From contig NZ_CP086136.1 in NCBI RefSeq assembly GCF_017565645.3, forward strand, positions 9,035,501 to 9,099,500: 64,000 nt of DNA, given 5' to 3'. Source of the stretch: Bradyrhizobium barranii subsp. barranii. Its GTDB lineage: Bacteria; Pseudomonadota; Alphaproteobacteria; Rhizobiales; Xanthobacteraceae. A program made the position numbers and the translations under genes. Positions 38,644 to 47,212 of this stretch are shown here, one piece after another. The notes below the pieces were generated by a model. That model was not told where the DNA came from, did no database searches, and saw nothing but the letters and a program-made list of their open reading frames with translations. The first letter of the stretch is position 1. Each line of letters opens with the position of its first letter.

Positions 38644-38671
38644 TAGCAGGCCTACCTGTCGATAAGCTGAC
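38644..38671 (-). promoter_or_regulatory. tts box (TtsI-binding promoter) of the NEL effector gene
   Basis: Minus strand from 38671: GTCAGCTTATCGACAGGT, then AGGCCTGCTA. Compared with GTCAGCTT-N-TCGAAAGCT there are two mismatches (A to C and C to G), and the downstream C and TA positions also fit. Points toward the effector. Confidence 0.75.
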
Positions 38672-38868
38672 GAATGTCGCTGCAAAACCCCGGGTCGCCG
38701 GTTGCCAGCGGTGACCGAAGCAAGCCCGGTTTGAGGTTGAACCGGTCAAGCTTCGCAAAGACCAGCTTGGCCCCCATTGCCTTGGCATGGGCACCGCCAG
38801 CGCTTACGCGTTCGGAGCGCCTGCCACTCTTCGTTGCCACGTACTCGGTCGAAGGGTAAGCGGCAAGC
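38662..38868 (-). pseudogene. Serine recombinase (resolvase) N-terminal scrap
   Basis: Reads EYVATKSGRRSERVSAGGAHAKAMGAKLVFAKLDR in the minus frame, with SGRRSERP-like and AKLDRL-like landmarks of the large serine recombinase/resolvase fold. It is cut at both ends and its 3' edge overlaps the effector tts box. Confidence 0.6.
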
Positions 38869-38879
38869 TGCGGCCGTCA

Positions 38880-39575
38880 GGCGGCGTGGTTCCATGGCAT
38901 AAGCGCGTCGATTTCGCCGCTCGGCCAGCCGTTGGCGATACGCTGAGGCGTTAGGCTGAGCCAGGCGCACGGATCGACGTTATTCATCTTTGCTGTCTGC
39001 AGCAGTGTTGCGATGGTTCGCCCAGGTTCGTCCGCCGCCGTCGCTACCGGCAAAGAGGCTATTCTTTCTCGTAATTGTTTGTGGTCAGATGGCGCGTTCA
39101 ACGATGTTGGAGTCGAGCTCGATGCGAACCATCAGTCTGGAAGCGTTCGAAGATGGCACGGCGCGAGACGGCATAGCGGATTGCCTCAGCCAGTTTTGAT
39201 TTTCCGGTAATCCGCCGCAATGTCTGCTGCCAGAGATCGAAGAGATCTGCGACGACCGCTGTGGAGGCTTGCTGGCGCGCGGCAACGCCTACGTCGGGGC
39301 TTTGACCGCGTATGGTCTTCTCGACCTGCCAGAGCTTCGCCATCCGCTCGACCGTCGCCGTTGCCACTTTCAAGCTTCCTGCAACATGCAGCTCATAGAA
39401 CTTGCGCCGGCTGTGTGACCAGCAGCCAGCCAAGGTGACGCCATCTCTCTTGCGTGAACAACGGACGTATCCATTTCTTGATCTCTGGAAGCGACGCCGC
39501 CCACAACGCAAGCGTCTCCTCGATCGACGCTGCTGGCGTCCACGACCTCCGAATCATGGTGTCCATAGATTCAGA
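38880..39575 (-). pseudogene. IS66 TnpC transposase C-terminal remnant
   Basis: Minus-strand pieces in several frames: DGVTLAGCWSHSRRKFYELHV, KLWQVEKTIRGQSPD, KSKLAEAIRYAVSRR, then TIATLLQTAKMNNVDPCAWLSLTPQRIANGWPSGEI at the end. Unrelated in detail to the complete IS66 at 42245-45405. Frameshifted and lacking its N-terminal half. Confidence 0.82.
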
Positions 39576-39739
39576 CATCTCCTAAAAAGGCAACTGTAAT
39601 GCTAGGATTACCCCTAGGACCTGCAGCGCTCGCGTCCGTCAAACAAGGCGGCCTCAATGGAGGGATACCTTCCATCAGCTGGATGGCTGGATCATCCGAA
39701 GGCTCTGGTCGCGCCGCGGAAGCGGTGGCGGAACGCAGC

Positions 39740-41208
39740 CTGGAAGGAATATCCGACCGCTCGCAAAGCGCATGGGGTCCTGCTGAACGCGCTGCGAGGC
39801 GCCTTCGATGGCGCGCAGCCGCGGCCAGCTTGCAACATAGATATCGTTCATCGCCGTCCGCCAGCGGAAGATGTAGTGACTGACGAAGAAACGCGTCATC
39901 ACACCGACACGACCGCAACAAGAGCAATGCCGGCAAAAGTCGACAACTCGCTGTAGAACTGCTGGACCATCACTTGCGCCGATTTCGAAAGCGCGGCCTG
40001 GACAAGGTCATAGAATGGCCCATACCAGCTGTTGATGGCGACGCTGACCTGGACCTGAAAGTAGGAGGTGAACAGTATTAGGGTCCAGACTCAATTGAGC
40101 CAATATGCGACGAGAGCGGCGAGATGAACAGCGGCCAAAAAATTACGGGCGAGCTTGTCATATCGCGTGGCGATGCGCCGGAAGTCCTTGAGCCTGCAAA
40201 AGCAGCGTTCGATGACATTTCGTCCTTTGTAGGCGCGTTTGTTGAAGCGATGGATGACGACACGGTTAGATTTATTGGGGATTACGGGCTTGGCGCCACG
40301 ACGAATGATTTCGCCGCGAAGCTTGTCGCCATCATACCCTTTGTCGGCGAGGAGCACGCTCATGGGTGGCGCGAGCGCCAGGACATCGGGAGCCGCAGCG
40401 ATATCGGCATCCTGGCCTGGAGTCAGATGCAGGACGACCGGCCGGCAGAGCGGATCGCTCAGCGCATGGATTTTTGTCGTGCGGCCTCCGCGCGAGCGGC
40501 CGATTGCTTGATTGTGCTCCCCCCTTTTCCGCCGGAGGCACACCGGTGAGCTTTAATCGAGGTCGAGTCGAGCGACAGTACGACGCCGTCTTCGCCAGGC
40601 TTGGCCAGCGCTTCGAAGATTGCGCACCATCGTCCTCGCTTGGCCCAGCGATTGAAGCGATTGTAGATCGTCGTGTAAGGGCCGTATTCACGTGGACAAT
40701 CACGCCATCGTGCACCCGATTGCAGCATGTGAATGATGCCGCTGACGATGCGTCGGTCGTCGTCCCGATCCGGCCCCGTCAGTCCCCTCGGCAGATGCGG
40801 TTCGATACGCGCCCATTGCCTGTCGTTCAGCCAAAACAAACCAGCGCGCATTCTCTCGCCCCCGAATCAACACGTAGGCAAGAGAATCACGTGGCGCTAT
40901 TTAGGTACAGACCCTAGCGCGGAGCCAAGAATCGACCACGTCGCCCAGGGGTGCGGCGCAACCAACATCCAGCCAGCCGCAAATATCGCGGCGCACGCGG
41001 CGAAATAGAGGTCGAACCAGAGAGCCGGCGCCGACGAGAACGTCGCCAACCCGACCTGCCTTTTGCGGCGCTTCGAACAGATTGCTCGCGAAGCCATACC
41101 AGACCAGCATCGTCAGTGCGGTCCAAACGATCGCCGAGAGAAAGAACAGCTTGGGTCGGGGGAAAAACGAGAGGTCCGAGCATCTGTGGCCTCTTGGATT
41201 ACAGGAGA
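39740..41208 (-). pseudogene. BacA/SbmA-type peptide transporter, interrupted by IS5 and truncated
   Basis: Minus strand 41190-40917 reads LSFFPRPKLFFLSAIVWTAL, YFAACAAIFAAGWMLVAPHPW and ATWSILGSAL. After removing IS5 (40081-40914) and one TA copy, it continues in frame at 40078: [35 protein letters not shown], then after a further one-base shift [19 protein letters not shown] and [21 protein letters not shown]. These are landmarks of the SbmA/BacA inner-membrane importer of antimicrobial and nodule cysteine-rich peptides. The N-terminus is removed by the IS3 copy at 41211 and the C-terminal half is missing after about 39770. Non-functional. Confidence 0.82.
40081..40914 (-). mobile_element. 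IS5-family element (834 bp) with two overlapping transposase frames
   Basis: Ends GGGTCCAGACTCAAT and, inverted, GGGTCTGTACCTAAA; flanked by TA on both sides (40079-40080, 40915-40916). The first frame (40459-40851) starts MRAGLFWLNDRQWARIEPHL and contains the Asp region DGVVLSLDSTSIKAH. The second frame (40091-40543) contains RSRGGRTTKIHALSD, SVLLADKGYDGDKL (Asp) and NVIERCFCRLKDFRR (Glu). As in related IS5/IS427 elements, the full transposase would need a frameshift between the two. Confidence 0.85.
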
Positions 41209-41298
41209 CCAGAGCTGGCCCCGCAAATTCGGACAGTAGCTTGAGTGGATTTTCTGCCTGACAGCGGCGAGGATTCTTGCTGCGAATCAGGAGCGAAG

Positions 41299-41604
41299 AT
41301 GACGAAGAAGAGCCGCCGGACGCATTCTCCGGCATTCAAGGCGAAGGTTGCTTTGGCTGCGGTCAAAGGCGACAAGACACTGGCGGAGCTGGCGCAGCTG
41401 TTTGATGTTCATCCGAACCAGATCACGATCTGGAAAAACCAGCTCCTGGAAGGCGCCGCCGGCGTGTTTGGGCATGACAAGACATCGGCCGAGACGCCGG
41501 TCGATTTGAAGGCGTTACATGCCAAGATCGGCGAGCTGGCGTTGGAAAACGATTTTTTGTCCGGCGCGCTCACCAAGGCGGGCCTGCTGAGCGCAAAGCG
41601 ATGA
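41299..41604 (+). CDS. IS3 OrfA, copy 2
   Basis: 101 residues identical in reading to the copy-1 OrfA (MTKKSRRTHSPAFKAKV start, HTH at LAELAQLFDVHPNQITIWK). Overlaps orfB by 4 bases. Confidence 0.88.
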   Translation: MTKKSRRTHSPAFKAKVALAAVKGDKTLAELAQLFDVHPNQITIWKNQLLEGAAGVFGHDKTSAETPVDLKALHAKIGELALENDFLSGALTKAGLLSAKR

Positions 41605-42332
41605 TCGACCGCGATCATGATCTTTCTATCGTGCGCCAGGCGAAGGTCCTGAAGCTGGCTCGCAGCACGGTCTACTATGAACCTCGGCCAGTTTCGGCCG
41701 AGGACCTTGCCTTGATGCGTCGGCTCGATGAGCTGCATCTCGATTATCCCTTCGCGGGAGCGCGTATGCTGCGATCGTTGCTGCGGCGGGAGGGCGTATA
41801 CGCCGGTCGCCGCCACATCGCGACGCTGATGAAGCGCATGGGGATCGAGGCGGTCTATCGTCGCCCGAACACGAGCAAGCCGGCTCCGGGTCACAAGATC
41901 TACCCGTACCTGTTGCGCGGATTGAAGATCGAGCGGCCCGACCATGCGTGGGCAATGGACATCACCTACATTCCGATGCGGCGTGGCTTCGTCTATCTCG
42001 CGGCGGTCGTCGATGTGTTCAGCCGACGGGTCCTGGCCCATCGCGTCTCGATCACAATGGAGGCGGCCTTCTGCGTCGAAGCGGTCCAGGAGGCGTTGGC
42101 GAAGCACGGCAGGCCCGAGATTTTCAACACGGATCAGGGCAGCCAGTTCACCAGCCTCGAGTTCACCGATGTGCTGCTGGACGCGAAGATCGCCATCAGC
42201 ATGGACGGCAAGGGCGCCTGGCGCGACAACGTGTTTGTCGAGCGATAGCGGTACGACGACCCCACCTCGTTTAGGTGGACGGGATGAGCGAGACTCGCGC
42301 GTGGATTTGACAACGCGAGGGACGCTCGTTCC

Positions 42333-42755
42333 ATGCATCAAGACAGACATCAAGACGGGCATGATGCCGCCTCCTATCAGCGGATCGAGGTGATCACAGG
42401 GGAGAGGCGACGGCGCAGTTGGAGCGATGCGGAGAAGGCGCGGATCGTGGCCGAGAGTGCCGATCCGGAGACGAGCATTTCCGAGGTGGCTCGACGCAAC
42501 GGGGTGAACCGGGGACTGCTCAGTGTGTGGCGGCGCCAGGCGCGGCTCGCGTCGAGCGAAGCGCCGCAGTTCGTGCAAGTCAGGCTCGAGGCCGCCGTCG
42601 AGGCGCAGCCGAACGCGATCGATAAGGCGCATGTTCTGACGGATCCGGCCGAGCGGATCGAGGTGATGATCGCGGGCGCGACGGTGCGCGTGCCCGTCGG
42701 CGTCGACGCCGCGACGCTGGAGCGCGTGCTGGCGGCGGTGAGATCGACGCGATGA
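42333..42755 (+). CDS. tnpA: IS66 TnpA accessory protein
   Basis: 140 residues, helix-turn-helix protein needed for IS66 transposition: RRSWSDAEKARIVAESADPETSISEVARRNGVNRGLLSVWRRQ (HTH about 30-70). It overlaps tnpB by 4 bases at 42752. A later ATG could serve as start, but none has a better ribosome-binding site. Confidence 0.88.
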   Translation: MHQDRHQDGHDAASYQRIEVITGERRRRSWSDAEKARIVAESADPETSISEVARRNGVNRGLLSVWRRQARLASSEAPQFVQVRLEAAVEAQPNAIDKAHVLTDPAERIEVMIAGATVRVPVGVDAATLERVLAAVRSTR

Positions 42756-43108
42756 TCTCTTTCGGTCCAATGGTCCGTGTGTTCGTCGCGACGCAGCCGA
42801 TTGACTTTCGTAAAGGCGTTCATGGCCTTGTCGCGCTGGTAGCGGAGGGATTAGGCGGCAAGCCCTACAGCGGTGACGTTTATGTCTTCCGATCGAAGCG
42901 ATCGGATCGTTTGAAGCTACTGGTTTTTGACGGCTCGGGAATGGTTCTAGCGACGAAGTGGCTGGAGAATGGGGGCTTTGCCTGGCCACCTGTTCGCGAG
43001 GGTACGATGCCGGTGACGGGGGCGCAACTGGCGATGCTGATTGAAGGTCTTGCGGAGTGGTCGCGTGTGGTCCCGAAGGTGACGAAGCGGCCGACGAAGG
43101 TTGCCTGA
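42752..43108 (+). CDS. tnpB: IS66 TnpB (Orf2) accessory protein
   Basis: 118 residues with the family landmarks VFVATQPIDFRKGVHGLVALV, YSGDVYVFRSKRSDRLKLLVFDGSGMVLATKWLE and LTGAQLAMLIEGL-like ending. This is the IS66 Orf2 protein, unrelated to the IS200/IS605 TnpB nuclease. Confidence 0.92.
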   Translation: MISFGPMVRVFVATQPIDFRKGVHGLVALVAEGLGGKPYSGDVYVFRSKRSDRLKLLVFDGSGMVLATKWLENGGFAWPPVREGTMPVTGAQLAMLIEGLAEWSRVVPKVTKRPTKVA

Positions 43109-43158
43109 AGCGTCTTGTTTTGCTGGCGATTGCGAGTGCGTTCGTGTAGCTCTGCGAT

Positions 43159-44709
43159 ATGGCGCTTCGCCCCGAAGATCTCCCCTCTGACCCTGCGGCT
43201 CTTGCCGAGATGGTGCTGGCTTTCGAAGGCGAGAACGATGATCTGCGCGCAGAGATCGCCACGTTGAAGAGCCTGATCTTCGGCGCACGATCGGAGCGCG
43301 CGGCGATCGTCTGCGCCGAACAGATCGCGTTTGATCTGGAACGGACCGCCGGCTCACAGCTCCCGGCCAATGACGACAAACCGGACGCGCCGCGGCCGGA
43401 GCGGCGCAAAGCGAAGCGCAACATCGGCGCGCTGCCGGCGCATCTGCCTCGGGTCGAGCGGGTGATCGAGCCGGCGTCCACGCTGTGCCCGTGCTGCACG
43501 GGTCAGATGCATCGGATCGGCGAGGAGAGCAGCGAAGCGCTCGATCGGGTTCCCGCGTGGCTGCGTGTGCTCCGCACGATCCGTCCAAAATACGCCTGCC
43601 GCTCCTGTGAGGGCCCGATTGTCCAGGCCCCGGCACCGGCGCGGCTCGTCGAGGGCGGCATGGCAACGACGGCGCTGATCGCGCATATCGCCGCGGCCAA
43701 ATATGCCTGGCAATCGACGCTCTATCGCCAGACGCAGATCCTGGCGGGTCAGGGTGTCGTCGTCGACCGTCAGACGCTGGCGCGCTGGATGGGGAGCGCG
43801 GCGTGGCTGGTCAGGGGCCTCTACGATCTGCAACTGAAGACTATGCACGGCTTCGAGCGGCTGTTCTGCGACGAGACGCCGATGCCAGTGCTCGATCCGG
43901 GACGCGGCCGCACGAGGATCTGCCAGTTCTGGGCGCACGCGACGGACGATCGGGCGTGGAAGGGGCCGGCGCCGCCGGCGGTCGCCTACGTGTTCGCAGG
44001 TGGTCGCGGCAAAAAGGAGATCGTGGCGCAGTTAGCCGGCTTCGAAGGCGTGCTGCAAGTCGACGGCTATGCCGCCTACGCCTCGCTGGCGGGCGATGCG
44101 ATGATGTCGGGCCAGATCCAGCTGGCGTATTGTCTCGTTCACGCGCGCCGCAACTTCGTGAGGGTGCACAAGACGACGAACTCACCCTTCGCCGCGGAGG
44201 TCATCGAGCGCATTGCGGCCGTCTACGCGATCGAGGAGAGGATCCGCGGTCTCGATGCTGGGGAACGCCGCGCGACGCGACAGGCCGAGACGAAGCCGCT
44301 GATGGAGGCGTTGAGGGCCCGTCTGATCGCGGTGAAGGACGGGATCTCCCGCCGCTCGACGCTCATCAAGGCGATCGACTACATGCTCGAACGCTGGCAG
44401 GGCCTGACGACGTTCCTGGATGACGGGCGGCTCGAGCCGGACACCAACACGGTCGAACGATCGATCAGGCCAATTGCGATCGGAAAAAAGAACTCGTTGT
44501 TCAGTGGTGACGAAGGCGGGGGCGAGACCTGGGCGATACTCGCTTCGCTTCTTAACACAGCGAAATTGAATGGCCTCGACCCCGAGGCGTATCTCGTCGA
44601 CGTTCTCGATCGCATGGTGAGCGGCGCCACGAAGACCAACCAGCTTCACGAACTTCTGGCCTGGAACTGGAAGGCCGCACGCGAAGCCGAAAAGCGGGCC
44701 GTGGCATGA
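43159..44709 (+). CDS. tnpC: IS66 TnpC transposase
   Basis: 516 residues. N-terminal coiled region and zinc-finger-like cysteines (CPCCTG, YACRSCEG), a DDE core with Asp in RLFCDETPMPVLDPG, Asp in GVLQVDGYAAYASL, and Glu in the LEPDTNTVERSIRP segment. The end NTAKLNGLDPEAYLVDVLDRM and the following helix are typical. The stop overlaps the next start (ATGA at 44706). Confidence 0.93.
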   Translation: MALRPEDLPSDPAALAEMVLAFEGENDDLRAEIATLKSLIFGARSERAAIVCAEQIAFDLERTAGSQLPANDDKPDAPRPERRKAKRNIGALPAHLPRVERVIEPASTLCPCCTGQMHRIGEESSEALDRVPAWLRVLRTIRPKYACRSCEGPIVQAPAPARLVEGGMATTALIAHIAAAKYAWQSTLYRQTQILAGQGVVVDRQTLARWMGSAAWLVRGLYDLQLKTMHGFERLFCDETPMPVLDPGRGRTRICQFWAHATDDRAWKGPAPPAVAYVFAGGRGKKEIVAQLAGFEGVLQVDGYAAYASLAGDAMMSGQIQLAYCLVHARRNFVRVHKTTNSPFAAEVIERIAAVYAIEERIRGLDAGERRATRQAETKPLMEALRARLIAVKDGISRRSTLIKAIDYMLERWQGLTTFLDDGRLEPDTNTVERSIRPIAIGKKNSLFSGDEGGGETWAILASLLNTAKLNGLDPEAYLVDVLDRMVSGATKTNQLHELLAWNWKAAREAEKRAVA

Positions 44710-45356
44710 CGAAGCCGAAGCAAGGGCGGGGAACGCGAAAAGCACGCAAGACGACGATGGCGGACTATGCCATGTCGTTCGAACGGCTCGGGCGATGGAT
44801 CAGCAAGCGCGCCAGGTCGCCGACGCTTCGGCATCCGCGGGCGACGTCGCTCTCCATGCTCGATGGCGCGGTGGCCGCGGTCGTCGCCGGGCCGGTCTCG
44901 ATGGCGTCCGAGGAATGGGTGTGCCCGCTCCTCGGCGTAGATCCCGACGCCTTCAATCACGACACCGAGGAGTTCTCGGCAATCGCCGCCACGCTGATGC
45001 GCCACAACGCTATCAGCGAGACGCTGTCGACGAGACCGGAGAGCTTCGAGCCGCTGTTCGTGCGATCACCGGACGGCGAAGTCGACCCGCAGCCCTGGTG
45101 CATGGGCTTCTACGCCGTCATGAAGCTTCGGCTTCTCGTCTGGTCGCGGCTTCTCCCCCCGAATGGAACCGAACACCTTATGCTGCGGCCGATCTTGGTC
45201 CATTGCATCGACGACGCCGGTCGACCCTTGCTACCCCCGGCCCGGCGCACGCTGGGAACGCAGCCCATCATCCAAAACGCCTGGCGCAACATTCCAGCAA
45301 CCGTCGAGGCCCTCCGGCAGTTCTGGATGCCTATACGCTTCAAGCGCGGTGCGTAG
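44706..45356 (+). CDS. UPF0149-family passenger protein of IS66
   Basis: 216 residues, translationally coupled to tnpC. The body DYAMSFERLGRWISKRARSP, SLSMLDGAVAAVVAGPVSM, EEWVCPLLGVDPDAF and WCMGFYAVMKLRLLVW is that of the UPF0149/YecA-like family (helical, function unknown). The N-terminus is Lys/Arg-rich. It lies inside the element ends, so it moves with IS66 and may assist transposition or be passive cargo. Confidence 0.78.
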   Translation: MTKPKQGRGTRKARKTTMADYAMSFERLGRWISKRARSPTLRHPRATSLSMLDGAVAAVVAGPVSMASEEWVCPLLGVDPDAFNHDTEEFSAIAATLMRHNAISETLSTRPESFEPLFVRSPDGEVDPQPWCMGFYAVMKLRLLVWSRLLPPNGTEHLMLRPILVHCIDDAGRPLLPPARRTLGTQPIIQNAWRNIPATVEALRQFWMPIRFKRGA

Positions 45357-45743
45357 GCCGTCCGCACCAAGTCCGTGGCTCCGTGGGCCTCTCGTACCGT
45401 TTACTGTCGAGCGGCTCTGGCGCACGGTCAAATACGAAGAAGTTTATCTCCGCGCCTACGACAGCGTGTCCGAGGCGCGAGCGTCAATTGCCAAGTATCT
45501 GGCCTTCTACAATCAGGGACGCCCTCACTCGAGCCTTGACGGGCGCACGCCCGACGAGGCTTACTTCGGCACGCAAGCTATGGTGATGGCCGCATGACCG
45601 TCGCCGACGGTTTTGTCGTCGCTCTGGTCGGGCTACGCCCTCCCGACGCAACGACAAAACCGTAAAGCCCCGCGTTCAGCATAACCCGGCAGGAATCCAC
45701 TTAAATCCAGCGGGGCGCTGTCCAAACAACCGGGGCCAGCTCT

Positions 45744-45890
45744 GCGTGACCATCCGCTGCGAGCGATCCGGACGATCGTGAACGAGGCGCTGTCGACGCT
45801 GGAGCGCGAGTTTGCCGCGCTCTATTCGCCGATTGGGCGGCCGTCGATCCCGCCGGAGAAGCTGCTGCGGGCGTGCTGTTGCCTCAGCGC
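45744..45890 (+). pseudogene. Transposase N-terminal scrap (IS5/IS1182-like)
   Basis: Reads DHPLRAIRTIVNEALSTLEREFAALYSPIGRPSIPPEKLLRA, the N-terminal DUF772-type domain of IS5/IS1182 transposases, then breaks off. The rest to 46264 holds no gene I can support. Confidence 0.75.
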
Positions 45891-46264
45891 AGCCGGCCAG
45901 TATGGTCCATAACGGACGAACCCGGTTGTGCGAGCACCTTCATGAGCTGCATGCATTACGCCTGGACAGGGGAGCACCAGCCCGGCGGCGTGCACTTCCC
46001 GGCGCGTTGGTCACGAGCGTACGGTTCGGGGCGCAGGAATATCTTGCCACGCCCACACTGCGATCCGCTCGCAACTCTTGTAACTCTGACGGCAGTGATC
46101 GGTGGACGGCCTCGGGAGATCAACGCTGTCATGCGGTTTGCGAGACAGCCTCATGGCTGGAAGAGACCGTCGAAAAGCCAAACGCACGGCGCGCCCCGAC
46201 AAGGCATCGCCGGACAGGTGCGAGAACACGCTTTGCAGAGAGCAGTTTCCGGAGGCGAGTCGGA

Positions 46265-46471
46265 TCAGCCAACCCGAAGATCCTCAGCTGACATCTTGCC
46301 CGAACGCCCGGCCTTGAGCTGATAACTTACCCGAGCCCCCTCTTCGAGAGTGGTGTAACCGGCCCTTTCGACGGCACCGATGTGCACGAAGACATCGGGA
46401 CCTCCGTCCTCAGGCCTGATGAACCCATAACCTTTGGTCGAGTTGAACCACTTCACAATACCCATTGCCAC
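46265..46471 (-). CDS. CspA-family cold-shock protein
   Basis: 68 residues, a single OB-fold cold-shock domain that binds single-stranded RNA/DNA as a chaperone. RNP1 KGYGFIRP (about 13-20) and RNP2 VFVHI (27-31) are intact. The start is a GTG at 46471 with GGAG 8 bases upstream; an ATG two codons later is an alternative. Intact single gene, not part of an operon. Confidence 0.92.
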   Translation of the reverse strand: MAMGIVKWFNSTKGYGFIRPEDGGPDVFVHIGAVERAGYTTLEEGARVSYQLKAGRSGKMSAEDLRVG

Positions 46472-47212
46472 GGCGGCATCTCCATAGTGAACCGTTGTGA
46501 TCTAGCGAAGAGTCTGCCGGCCATCAAGATGGTCGGCAAGACGCCAGCGTCGCTGCGCTGGTCACGTGCTCGTTTTTTTTATCGCATGGTCTATCTGCGG
46601 CCGCATTGTGCAAACGACAGAAAGCGCCGTGACGTCGACCACACTTCGATTCAAGGCTTCAGGATCCGGATGACGTTTTGACCTTCGCTTCACTCGTCGC
46701 GCGCTAGCGGCCTACAGAAGAGTTGCAGAGCCTCGAACACGCCGCGCTCATCCGGAGCCGAGCTAAAGCGAATGGGATTGATCGTCGTTGAACAACAGGG
46801 CGGCCGTGAACTCCTTCGCGCAGCCTGGATCAGGATAATCAATCCGCGCCATGCCTGCATTGAGCTACGTGACATGCTTTCTCAAGCACGAAGACAGTCC
46901 CAGAGCTGCGCTTTAGCTGTTCGCGTTTAGATATTAGCCGCACGCCGGCCATGTCGGACGAACAGGGGTCTGCGAGACAATCCTCAAGGAAGCGCATCTG
47001 GCAACTTACCGCCCGCTCGTCATGTTGTGGTTGGACGCCAGGAAACCCGCTCGCCAGCGGTGGAGGCTGTTCAAACCGGTAATTTTCGCATCTGACGACC
47101 TTCATCGCGTCTGCCGGCGGCTCATCAGCTCTCTCGCCTTGGGTTCGATGAATTCAGCTGAGCACCGTGAAGACGTTGAGATAACCAATGGTCTCAGCCC
47201 GCTGACCGAATT
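46472..47212. other. No recognisable gene
   Basis: About 740 bases between the cold-shock gene and the S9 peptidase. Short frames on both strands (for example 46839-47105 minus) have no family resemblance. The part next to 46471 should hold the csp promoter and leader. Confidence 0.45.

Larger units (their letters stand above)
42245..45405 (+). mobile_element. IS66-family element (3161 bp) with an extra passenger gene
   Basis: Flanked by the 8-bp duplication GTCGAGCG (42237-42244 and 45406-45413), the size typical of IS66. The ends are imperfectly inverted, sharing CGGTACGA near both termini. Carries tnpA, tnpB, tnpC and a UPF0149-family gene in one direction with overlaps or short gaps. All frames are intact. 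Confidence 0.92.
41601..45597 (+). pseudogene. IS3 OrfB, copy 2, split by IS66
   Basis: The 5' piece 41601-42244 codes for residues 1-214 and then stops at 42248 inside IS66. The 3' piece 45414-45597 codes for the C-terminal RLWRTVKYEEVYLRAYDSV to MVMAA. The joined frame equals copy 1. Without its last 60 residues the product is unlikely to work. Confidence 0.9.
41211..45743 (+). mobile_element. IS3-family element, copy 2, interrupted by IS66
   Basis: Same ends as copy 1 (AGAGCTGGCCCCG to CCAGCTCT). Total 4533 bp. Removing IS66 (3161 bp) and one 8-bp duplication leaves 1364 bp, exactly the length of copy 1. orfA (41299-41604) is intact. orfB starts at 41601, is cut at 42244 after the catalytic core up to VER, and resumes at 45414-45597. 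Confidence 0.93.

Noticed and set aside
42752..43108. Possible link of IS66 TnpB to the RNA-guided TnpB nucleases
   Set aside because: Same name only; this is the small IS66 Orf2 protein without a RuvC domain.
41409..43499. 696-residue minus-strand frame crossing IS3 and IS66
   Set aside because: It is antisense to intact IS genes and spans the IS66 insertion junction, so it cannot be an ancestral gene.
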